Both the position numbers and the translations under genes were made by a program. From assembly GCA_021844355.1 (NCBI GenBank), contig JAKBTP010000023.1:1-6171 (forward strand): DNA of 6,171 nucleotides, given 5' to 3'. This document shows positions 1 to 5,531 of the stretch, in pieces (the first letter of the stretch is position 1; each line of letters starts with the position of its first letter). The stretch is from a bacterium (GTDB lineage Bacteria; Chloroflexota; Dormibacteria; Aeolococcales; Bog-877). The notes below the pieces were generated by a model. It was not told the origin of the DNA and ran no database searches. It worked only from the letters and a program-made list of their open reading frames with translations.

Positions 1-894
1 CAGAGGCTGAACCCGGAACTGGTCTCGGAGCTGGTGGAGACAACCTCCCGGCTGGCGTTGGCCACCGGAACCCTGGGGCTGATCAACGTCCAGTACGTGA
101 TCCACCGGGGCCGGATCCTGGTGATCGAGGTGAACCCCCGCTCCAGCCGCACCGTCCCCTTCCTCAGCAAGGTGACCGGGGTCCCGATGGTGGAGGCCGC
201 GGTGCGGGCGATGCTGGGGGAGACCCTGGCGGAGCAGGGCCTGAGCCCGGGGCTCTCCCCGGTACCGCCGCTGGTGGCGGTGAAGGCCCCGGTCTTCTCC
301 TCGCGCAAGCTGGACCTGGTGGACACGGTCCTGGGCCCGGAGATGAGCTCCACCGGCGAGGTCATCGGGGTCGACCGCGACCTGCCCGCGGCGCTGGGCA
401 AGGCCTTCCTGGCCGCCCTCGGCTCGGTGCCGCGCTCGGGCGGGGCGCTGGTCAGCATCGCCGACCAGGACAAGCCGGAAGGGCTGGCGGTGGCGGCCCG
501 GCTGGCGGAGCTGGGCTTCCGCCTCTACGCCACTCCCGGCACGGCGGCGGCGCTGCGGGCCGCCGGGGTGTCGGTCCACGAGGTGGCCAAGCTTCACCAG
601 GGCCGGCCCGACGTCATCGACATCACCGTGGGTGGCCAGGTTCAGCTGGTCATCAACACCATCTCCCGGGTCGCCACCGACGAGATGGATGGCGAGGAGG
701 CCGGGGGACGGCCGGTCCGAGACGGGTTCCGGATCCGTCAGGCGGCGGTCCAGCGGGGCATACCCTGCCTCACCTCCCTGGACACCGCGGCGGCTCTGGT
801 CCAGGCTCTGGAGGTCTGGCAGGCAGGGCTCCCCGGCCGCTCCGCCACCATCACCGAGCACCGCGACCGCCGGGTCGCGTCGGCCTCCAGTTGA
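1..894 (+). CDS. carB: Carbamoyl-phosphate synthase large subunit, C-terminal 297 residues (5' end outside window)
   Basis: CarB makes carbamoyl phosphate from bicarbonate, ATP and glutamine-derived ammonia for pyrimidine and arginine synthesis. The reading frame is open from base 1, so the gene enters from upstream; only about the last quarter to third of a usual ~1070-residue protein is present. Numbering from the first visible codon, residues 1-80 are the end of the second ATP-grasp domain, with the metal-binding IEVNPR stretch (E43, N45) followed by RTVPF and SKVTGVP. Residues ~90-145 are the linker with KAPVF and GPEMSSTGEV. Residues ~150-280 are the MGS-like allosteric domain, with DQDK (K158), ATPGTA (T178, T181), AKLHQGRPD (K197), INT (N219), DGFRIR and CLTSLDTA. 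The loop between INT and DGFRIR looks about 12 residues longer than in E. coli CarB as I recall it. The TGA stop overlaps the next start as TTGA, so pyrK is probably translationally coupled. Identity is secure. Confidence 0.97.
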   Translation, partial: QRLNPELVSELVETTSRLALATGTLGLINVQYVIHRGRILVIEVNPRSSRTVPFLSKVTGVPMVEAAVRAMLGETLAEQGLSPGLSPVPPLVAVKAPVFSSRKLDLVDTVLGPEMSSTGEVIGVDRDLPAALGKAFLAALGSVPRSGGALVSIADQDKPEGLAVAARLAELGFRLYATPGTAAALRAAGVSVHEVAKLHQGRPDVIDITVGGQVQLVINTISRVATDEMDGEEAGGRPVRDGFRIRQAAVQRGIPCLTSLDTAAALVQALEVWQAGLPGRSATITEHRDRRVASASS

Positions 895-1739
895 GCCCCG
901 TCCAGCTCCCGGAGAACGACCTGAGCCGGGCTCGCGACGAGGCCGCCACCTGCCTTGGCGTGGAAGAGCTGGGACCGGGCCTCCACCTGCTGACCCTGGA
1001 GGCGCCGGCGGCGACCTCGGCCGCCCTGCCGGGAGAGTTCGCCCAGCTCCAGGTGGAGCCTGGACCGCTGCTCCGGCGGCCGTTCTCCTTCTCCGGAGTG
1101 GATCCCAACCGGGGAACCGTCTCCTTCTACCTGCGGGTGTACGGCGAGGGGACGCGCAAGCTGGCGCATCTCTCCCCGGGATCCACGGTGAGACTGTTGG
1201 GCCCACTCGGGAGGGGCTTCTCCCTGCCGGAGACCAGCGGGACCTCCTTGCTGGTCGCGGGCGGGGTGGGGGCGGCTCCCTTCCCCCACCTCGCGACCCA
1301 GCTGCTGGCGCGAGGGGAGCGCGTCCGCTGGCTCAACGGGGCCGCCAGCTCCGACCAGCTGCTCCCAACCCGCCTCATGCCGGGCGGCCTGGCGCCCTCG
1401 GTGCAGGTCACCGATGACGGCAGCTCGGGACGCCAAGGGCTGGTGACGGACGCCCTGGCCGAGCTGCTGGGTGGGGTGGACCGCGTCTATGCCTGCGGAC
1501 CCAATCCCATGCTCCAGGCGGTGTCCCAGATGGCGGCCCGCCTGCGGCCGGAGGCGCTGGTGGAGGTGTCGATCGAGGCCCCCATGGGGTGCGGCTTCGG
1601 GACCTGTCTCGGCTGCTCCATCCCCCTCCTGCTCCAGGGGGCTCCGATCCACGGGCTTTGCTGCCGCCAAGGGCCGGTCCTGGCAGCCGACCAGGTCGAC
1701 TGGGAGGGGCTGCGCCGGCAGCCCGCCCACCTGGAGTAG
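891..1739 (+). CDS. pyrK: Dihydroorotate dehydrogenase electron-transfer subunit (FAD / [2Fe-2S])
   Basis: PyrK passes electrons from the FMN subunit PyrD through a [2Fe-2S] cluster and FAD to NAD+, allowing class 1B dihydroorotate oxidation in the cytoplasm. The 282-residue protein has a ferredoxin-reductase fold: the FAD-binding RRPFS motif at 62-66, GPLGRGF at 104-110, the nucleotide-binding AGGVGAAP at 123-130 and YACGPNPML at 200-208. The cluster cysteines are C234, C239, C242 and C257, with spacings 5, 3 and 15 that match the family; an extra C258 follows directly. The start is a TTG whose last bases overlap the carB stop (TTGA) with no clear Shine-Dalgarno, consistent with coupling; a GTG at 960 is an alternative that would shorten the N-terminus by 23 residues. 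pyrD follows at once and its ribosome binding site lies inside the last codons of this gene. Family assignment is secure; the exact start is less so. Confidence 0.95.
   Translation: MSPVQLPENDLSRARDEAATCLGVEELGPGLHLLTLEAPAATSAALPGEFAQLQVEPGPLLRRPFSFSGVDPNRGTVSFYLRVYGEGTRKLAHLSPGSTVRLLGPLGRGFSLPETSGTSLLVAGGVGAAPFPHLATQLLARGERVRWLNGAASSDQLLPTRLMPGGLAPSVQVTDDGSSGRQGLVTDALAELLGGVDRVYACGPNPMLQAVSQMAARLRPEALVEVSIEAPMGCGFGTCLGCSIPLLLQGAPIHGLCCRQGPVLAADQVDWEGLRRQPAHLE
1733..1736 (+). promoter_or_regulatory. Ribosome binding site deciding the pyrD start
   Basis: GGAG lies in the last sense codons of pyrK, seven bases upstream of GTG 1744. This spacing favours that GTG over the in-frame GTG at 1756, which has no comparable motif. 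The frame stays open far upstream of 1744, but that part overlaps pyrK and is not coding for PyrD. Confidence 0.7.
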
Positions 1740-1743
1740 GGCG

Positions 1744-2613
1744 GTGGGTGGCGAGGTGGTTATCGGCCGGGGCCTCACGCTCGACAACCCGGTGGGCGCC
1801 GCGTCCGGAACCTTCGGCTATGGCTTCGAGGCGGAGCGCATGGGCAACCTGGCGGGGCTGGGGGCGGTCTTCACCAAGGGCACAACCGTCGATCCGCGCC
1901 CCGGCAACGCGCCTCCCCGGATCGCCGAGGTCCCCGGGGGGATGCTCAACTCGATCGGGCTGCAGAACCCCGGTGTCGAGGTGGTCGCCAGCGAGTACGC
2001 GCCGCGCTGGCGTGGGTGGGCGCCGAGGGTGATCGTCAACGTGGCCGGAGCGACGATCGAAGACTACGTGCGGGTTTGCCAGCGGCTGGACCCTGTGCCC
2101 GAGGTGGCGGCGGTGGAGCTAAACATCTCGTGCCCCAACATCGCTCACGGCCTCGACCTCGGGGTGGATCCCCGCGCCGCGGCCGCCTGCACCAGGGCCG
2201 TCCGCGCGGTCACCGGCAAGGCGCTGATCGTGAAGCTGACTCCCAACGTGACTGACATCGCCGAGATTGGGCGCGCGGTCCAGGATGGCGGGGCCGACGC
2301 GGTGTCGGCGGTGAACACCTATCTCGGGCTGAAGTGGTCCAGCAATCGCGGGCGGCCGGTCCTCCCGGGGGCGGGCATGGCGGGTTTGAGCGGGCCCGCC
2401 ATCAAGCCTCTGGCCATGGCCGCGGTGGCCCGGCTCGTGGCTGCCCTCAGCATCCCGGTGATCGGGATCGGGGGCATTGCCAGCGCCGAGGACGCCCGAG
2501 AGTTCCTCGAACTGGGAGCGCGGGCGGTCCAGATCGGGACGGCCAATTTCTACCGCCCGGGGATCGCCGCCGCATGTGCGGCCGAGCTCCAAAACGGCCG
2601 AGGGGCTGCCTGA
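1744..2613 (+). CDS. pyrD: Dihydroorotate dehydrogenase, class 1B catalytic subunit
   Basis: This FMN-binding TIM-barrel enzyme oxidises dihydroorotate to orotate, the fourth step of pyrimidine synthesis, and passes electrons to the adjacent PyrK. From GTG 1744 the product has 289 residues, slightly short of the usual ~300-310. Visible motifs are LDNPVGAASGTFGYG (14-28), TKGTT with K45, LNSIGLQNPG (68-77), NVAG (99-102), ELNISCPN (125-132) with C130 as the expected catalytic base, K164, NT at 191-192, GLSGPAIKPLA (214-224), GIGGI (241-245) and QIGTANF (263-269). Cysteine rather than serine in the SCPN motif marks class 1, and the neighbouring pyrK marks class 1B. After NT the sequence reads YLGLKWS where many relatives have a Gly-Met-x-Ile-Asp stretch, a small local divergence. 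No pyrF follows; the next gene is convergent, so the operon probably ends here. Confidence 0.96.
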   Translation: MGGEVVIGRGLTLDNPVGAASGTFGYGFEAERMGNLAGLGAVFTKGTTVDPRPGNAPPRIAEVPGGMLNSIGLQNPGVEVVASEYAPRWRGWAPRVIVNVAGATIEDYVRVCQRLDPVPEVAAVELNISCPNIAHGLDLGVDPRAAAACTRAVRAVTGKALIVKLTPNVTDIAEIGRAVQDGGADAVSAVNTYLGLKWSSNRGRPVLPGAGMAGLSGPAIKPLAMAAVARLVAALSIPVIGIGGIASAEDAREFLELGARAVQIGTANFYRPGIAAACAAELQNGRGAA

Positions 2614-2707
2614 GGCCACCTCCAGGCGGCCGAGCCGGCCAACTGCCCGGGGACGGCAGCGGCAGGCGGGGCACCGGTTCGGTCAGCCAGCCGACACGCG
2701 CTCCAGC

Positions 2708-2723
2708 CGGGGCCTTAGCCCCG
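2708..2723. repeat. Short GC-rich hairpin downstream of pyrD
   Basis: CGGGGC and GCCCCG form a perfect 6-bp stem around a CTTA loop about 95 bases after the pyrD stop. No T-tract follows on either strand, so a role in termination is only possible. In 70% GC DNA a 6-bp stem can occur by chance. Confidence 0.35.
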
Positions 2724-2816
2724 CACCTATCTCGGACAGGTCGACGACCCCGGCCGTCTGGGGCGGGCGCCAGCACCGTCGGTTGGCGGTTGGTCGCACC
2801 TCCCGGCTGACCTCTC

Positions 2817-2857
2817 ATGCCCCGCCCGTGCGCCACGTCCGGCCACGGGCCGGGCAT
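2817..2857. terminator. Near-perfect 14-bp inverted repeat, candidate bidirectional terminator
   Basis: The arm 2817-2830 and the arm 2844-2857 are complementary at 13 of 14 positions (a single C-C mismatch, 2823 against 2851). They enclose a 13-nt loop in which GCC (2832-2834) can also pair with GGC (2841-2843). It sits between convergent genes, where a two-way terminator would be useful. There is no poly-T tail on either side, so it is not a textbook intrinsic terminator; high-GC lineages often use such I-shaped hairpins. Confidence 0.5.
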
Positions 2858-2926
2858 GGAGGAGTGGAATCGGGCGGCTCGCCAGGGAACGCGGGAGTGA
2901 GCCGGCGACCCCGACCTTAGTTGTTT

Positions 2927-4096
2927 TCAGCCGGCGCCCAGGCCCCCCAGGGCGGCGAGGACACGCTCCACCTCCTCGAGCGTGTTGTAGTGGAGGAAGC
3001 CGACCCGGACCGCGCCGGCGGGAAGCCCGAGCCGCTCCATCATCCTGGTGGCGCGAAAGTGCCCGGCCGTGACGGCGATGCCGTCCGCGGCCAACGCGGC
3101 GGCCCACTCGCTGGGGGCCTTCGAACGCGCCCCGATGGCGAAGGTGGCAGTCCTACCGTTCATCGTGCCCAGTCCGTACAGCTCCCAGGCTGGAGGCAGA
3201 CCCTCCAGGAAGGCCGTGCCGAGGCGGGCCTCCTGTTCCCTGATCCATGGCCATCCGAGCGACTGTATGTACTCCACGGCAGCAACAAGTCCGGCCAGAG
3301 ACTCTCCCGGGAGGGTCCCCGGCTCCAACAGCTGGGCCGGGCTTTGGGGCGCGCTGGCGCGCACATGGAGGGGCAGCCACCCTTCCAGGAGACCCTGCTT
3401 GGCATAGAACACGCCGAGGTGAGGGCCGAAGAACTTGTACGGGGAGCAGATGGCGACGTCGGCCTCGACGGCCGTCACGTCGATCGGTCCGTGGGGGGCG
3501 AAGTGGGTGGCGTCAACCCAGGACAGGGCTCCGGCCGCGTGCGCCATCGCCGAGATCTGGGCCACATCGGTCATTGTTCCCGTCGCGTTGCAGGCCCACG
3601 GGAAGGCCACGACCCGGGTCCTCTCCCCAATCGCTGCCGCCAGCCCGTCCATGTCCAGCGTGGTGTCGTCGCGCGCGTCGACCATCACCACCTTGGCGCC
3701 CACGTCTTTCGCCCCCTCCAACCAGGGGTCGATGTTGGAGTCGTGGTCAAGGCGGGTGACGACTATCTCGTCGCCGGGCCGGAGCGAGCGCACTGCCGCT
3801 CTCGAAAGTAAAAGGTTGACCGTGGAGGCGTTCTGGCCGAAGCCGACCTCCTCCGGGCGGCAGCCGAGAAAGCCGGCCATGGCGTCGCGGGCGCGACCGA
3901 TCAGGGAGTCGGTGCTGACGCTGGCGGAGAACAACCCTCCGGAGTTCGCGTTGTCGGCCTCCAGGTAGCGGACCATGGCCCGGATCACCGGGACGGGCAC
4001 CTGGCTCCCAGCGGGCCCGTCCATACGAGCCTCTCCGGAACGCAGAGCGGGGAATTGGTCGCGCACCCAAGTTTCGCGGGCTGAGCCTGCGGTCAT
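2927..4096 (-). CDS. PLP-dependent class V aminotransferase-fold enzyme, cysteine-desulfurase-like (VC1184 type)
   Basis: This 389-residue fold-type I PLP enzyme matches in pattern the cysteine-desulfurase-like family typified by Vibrio VC1184, whose substrate is not established. Visible are MDGPAGSQVP (25-34), NANSGG (49-54), FGQNAS (86-91), TRLDHDSN (114-121) with H118 expected to stack on PLP, VDATHFAPH (194-202) with D195 for the pyridine nitrogen and H198 near the ring, and CSPYKFFGPH (217-226) with K221 as the Schiff-base lysine. The C-terminal region has AGHFRATRMMERLGL and VRVGFLHYNT. The place where SufS-type desulfurases carry the persulfide cysteine (after a Gly-His pair) has no cysteine here, so ordinary desulfurase activity is doubtful. 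Translation is well supported: GGAGG at 4109-4105, eight bases before the ATG, and an ATGA overlap with the upstream peptidase stop. It is the last gene of the operon. The fold is secure; the reaction is unknown. Confidence 0.92.
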   Translation of the reverse strand: MTAGSARETWVRDQFPALRSGEARMDGPAGSQVPVPVIRAMVRYLEADNANSGGLFSASVSTDSLIGRARDAMAGFLGCRPEEVGFGQNASTVNLLLSRAAVRSLRPGDEIVVTRLDHDSNIDPWLEGAKDVGAKVVMVDARDDTTLDMDGLAAAIGERTRVVAFPWACNATGTMTDVAQISAMAHAAGALSWVDATHFAPHGPIDVTAVEADVAICSPYKFFGPHLGVFYAKQGLLEGWLPLHVRASAPQSPAQLLEPGTLPGESLAGLVAAVEYIQSLGWPWIREQEARLGTAFLEGLPPAWELYGLGTMNGRTATFAIGARSKAPSEWAAALAADGIAVTAGHFRATRMMERLGLPAGAVRVGFLHYNTLEEVERVLAALGGLGAG

Positions 4097-5250
4097 GCCG
4101 CCAGCCTCCGCGCCGTCTCCAGGATCAGATCGCCCGCGCGGCGGAGCGCCGCCGTCTCGACCCGGTCGGCGGTGTCTGCCGGGGAGTGGTAGCCGTGGGC
4201 CCCCGTGGCCACGCCCAGGGCGGGAACCCCGACCGCGGCGTAGCGCCTGTTGTCGGAGGCCACGTTGCCCGAGACCAGTGGGGTCCCGAGGACTCGACCG
4301 GCGCCGTCAATGGCGTCCACCAGCTCCTCGCTGCCAGGCCCGACCTCGATCACCGCGGCCTCGCGGTACCGGGCGGTCATGTCAAGGTTGACGACCAGGG
4401 GCGGCGTCGCCGCCGCCACCTCCTGGGCATGCGCGAGCGACCCGAGGGCGCCGTACTCCTCCGCATCCAGCAGGGCGAAGGCGACCGGGCGCCTCCCGCG
4501 CCTCGGGGAGGACGCCAGCACCCGTGCCAGCTCGAGCACCAGCGCCGCCCCGCTGGCGTTGTCGCCTGCGCCGGGCAGGCGTACTCCTGGATCATCCCCA
4601 ACCCCGTCGAAATGAGCGGTGAACAGCAGCGGCCTCAAGGCGTCGTCGCCGGGCAGGGCGGCGACGACATTCGTGCCCTGACTGGGCACCCGCTCCCGGG
4701 AGATGGTGACTCTGATTTGGCGCCCGTGAAGGCCCCGGATCAGTTCGGCAGGCATCTCTATCAGGGGCAGATCCAGCCAGGGGGCGGAGGTGGGCTGCTT
4801 GGCGAAGTAGCCGTCGGGCCCGAGCGGGCGGGGCAATAGGACCCCGGCCGCACCCCGCGCCAATCCCTCGGAGACGAGTCTTGCGAGGTCGCGCGGACCC
4901 TCGATTGCGGCTATCCAGTTTCCCGTCGCGGCCACCTCGGTTCCAGGGACGACCGTGCCGGCCCTCCCGGGGCTGGGTGCTGACCTGACATGTTCCACGA
5001 AGTCGCGCCGGTAGGCCAGCTGGCGGTCGGCGCGCCCAGCTTGATCGAGGACCGCGACCTGCGGGGGCCCGGCCAGCCGGACCAGCCCGGGCCCTTCGAA
5101 AGGCCGCCGGCTGGGGGCCATCCCCATGGCCCCCAGCCGACCCGCCAGCCAGTCGACCGTGCGCTCATGCCCGACGCACCCCACCCCGCGCCCCTGGAAG
5201 TCTGCGCCGGCCAGGCGTCCGATATCACGCCTCACGCGGCGCGGGTCCAC
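4093..5250 (-). CDS. M28-family zinc metallopeptidase with PA domain
   Basis: M28 enzymes are di-zinc exopeptidases (aminopeptidases, carboxypeptidases) or related amidohydrolases. The 385-residue product has an N-terminal helix-rich segment with a GHERTVDWLAGRLGAMG stretch (27-43), a PA-like insert at about 95-185 (including ARGAAGVLLP), then the catalytic domain. Metal and catalytic residues are all visible: H213 in TAHFD, D230 in GAGDNASG, E264 (general base) and E265 in DAEEYG, D290 in NLDM and H355 in YHSPADT. I see no signal peptide or membrane segment, so it is probably cytoplasmic, whereas many PA-containing M28 enzymes are exported. The start is a GTG four bases after the stop of the Cys-rich peptide gene; only a weak GGCGG lies upstream, suggesting coupled translation. 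The gene overlaps the downstream PLP-enzyme gene by 4 nt. The substrate cannot be read from the sequence. An intact enzyme is very likely. Confidence 0.93.
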   Translation of the reverse strand: MDPRRVRRDIGRLAGADFQGRGVGCVGHERTVDWLAGRLGAMGMAPSRRPFEGPGLVRLAGPPQVAVLDQAGRADRQLAYRRDFVEHVRSAPSPGRAGTVVPGTEVAATGNWIAAIEGPRDLARLVSEGLARGAAGVLLPRPLGPDGYFAKQPTSAPWLDLPLIEMPAELIRGLHGRQIRVTISRERVPSQGTNVVAALPGDDALRPLLFTAHFDGVGDDPGVRLPGAGDNASGAALVLELARVLASSPRRGRRPVAFALLDAEEYGALGSLAHAQEVAAATPPLVVNLDMTARYREAAVIEVGPGSEELVDAIDGAGRVLGTPLVSGNVASDNRRYAAVGVPALGVATGAHGYHSPADTADRVETAALRRAGDLILETARRLAA

Positions 5251-5254
5251 GGGG

Positions 5255-5458
5255 TCAACCGCCGCAGCACGAGCCGCTCGGGGCTCCGCAGCACGAGTCG
5301 CCGGCGTCAGCGGCGCTTTCCCCGCAGCAGCCCCCGATGGGGCGCTGGTCGTTGGCGGTCGCGGGGGCCTCGCCGCAGCAACCCCCGTCCTGGATCCGCG
5401 GAGCGGGCCGATCGCTGACGAAGCCGCCCTGCTCAGTCTTGGTCGCCGGACTTGTCAT
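5255..5458 (-). CDS. Small cysteine-rich peptide with four Cys-Cys-Gly motifs
   Basis: This encodes a predicted 67-residue soluble protein with eight cysteines, all in adjacent pairs: C27-C28, C44-C45, C56-C57 and C64-C65, each followed by Gly. The two inner contexts are GGCCGE and the two C-terminal ones SCCG; the last residues are SGSCCGG. The N-terminal 23 residues lack Cys and look unstructured. Two ATGs compete: 5464 lies immediately against GGAGG (5469-5465), while 5458 lies six bases after it, so 5458 is chosen. A longer frame from 5509 would run through the promoter and is unlikely. The peptide opens a three-gene operon facing an ArsR-type gene. Paired-Cys motifs of this kind suggest soft metal or metalloid binding, and similar CCG clusters occur near the ends of some arsenite methyltransferases (ArsM). 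This could therefore be a stand-alone metal-binding peptide or a relic of such a protein. No family is recognised with certainty. Confidence 0.75.
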   Translation of the reverse strand: MTSPATKTEQGGFVSDRPAPRIQDGGCCGEAPATANDQRPIGGCCGESAADAGDSCCGAPSGSCCGG

Positions 5459-5464
5459 GGTCAT

Positions 5465-5469
5465 CCTCC
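5465..5469 (-). promoter_or_regulatory. Shine-Dalgarno of the Cys-rich peptide gene
   Basis: GGAGG on the minus strand stands directly against ATG 5464 and six bases before ATG 5458. The second spacing is functional and the first is not, which fixes the start at 5458. Confidence 0.75.
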
Positions 5470-5481
5470 GGTGCGTGGATA

Positions 5482-5513
5482 CATCGATGGAGAACGATAC
5501 ACGACTCATCGAT
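5482..5513. promoter_or_regulatory. Candidate ArsR operator: paired CATCGAT boxes
   Basis: CATCGAT occurs at 5482-5488 and 5507-5513, exactly 25 bp apart, in the short spacer between the divergent genes. Each contains the palindrome ATCGAT. One copy lies between the -35 and -10 boxes of the minus-strand promoter and the other at its predicted +1, where a bound repressor would block RNA polymerase. A GATACA direct repeat (5478-5483 and 5496-5501) lies in the same stretch. Assignment to the adjacent ArsR is inferred from position only. Confidence 0.45.
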
Positions 5514-5522
5514 CTGTGTCAA
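5494..5522 (-). promoter_or_regulatory. Sigma70-type promoter of the peptide-peptidase-PLP operon
   Basis: On the minus strand a perfect -35 box TTGACA (5522-5517) is followed by a 17-nt spacer and a -10 box TATCGT (5499-5494; matches consensus at positions 1, 2, 3 and 6). The predicted start of transcription is near 5487, giving a leader of about 29 nt that contains the GGAGG. Sequence, spacing and gene position all agree. Confidence 0.75.
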
Positions 5523-5531
5523 CATGACTTC

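Larger units (their letters stand above)
2614..2926. other. Gene-free convergent interval between pyrD and the PLP-enzyme gene
   Basis: These 313 bases separate two genes that point at each other. No frame here reads like a known protein, and I found no pyrF remnant. The interval contains a short perfect hairpin (2708-2723) and a longer near-perfect one (2817-2857). A short T-rich patch (around 2918-2927) sits just before the PLP-gene stop. Confidence 0.7.

Noticed and set aside
1471..1743. N-terminal extension of PyrD in an open frame overlapping pyrK
   Set aside because: The extension reads as Arg/Pro-rich noise, overlaps the PyrK iron-sulfur motif in another frame, and a GGAG is well placed for GTG 1744.
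738..1787. Long minus-strand open frame opposite carB/pyrK
   Set aside because: The plus strand here encodes clear CarB and PyrK motifs; the opposite frame is Arg/Gly/Pro/Gln-rich with no recognisable domain, as expected for antisense frames in 70% GC DNA.
2614..2926. pyrF remnant after pyrD
   Set aside because: I looked in all frames for orotidylate decarboxylase motifs (a D-x-K-x-x-D pattern) and saw none.
2921..3811. Plus-strand open frame of about 300 codons opposite the PLP enzyme
   Set aside because: It is antisense to a protein with intact PLP motifs, and its translation is low-complexity with no family resemblance.
4186..4839. Plus-strand open frame opposite the M28 peptidase
   Set aside because: It is antisense to a complete set of M28 zinc ligands and shows no domain of its own.
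5255..5458. RiPP precursor with leader and Cys core, matured by the adjacent peptidase
   Set aside because: There is no visible modification enzyme, exporter or leader motif; metal binding fits the ArsR neighbour better. Kept only as a remote possibility.
5337..5531. Long N-terminal extension of the ArsR-type protein
   Set aside because: It would cross the Cys-rich peptide gene and the divergent promoter, and ArsR proteins are normally about 100-120 residues, as given by ATG 5532.
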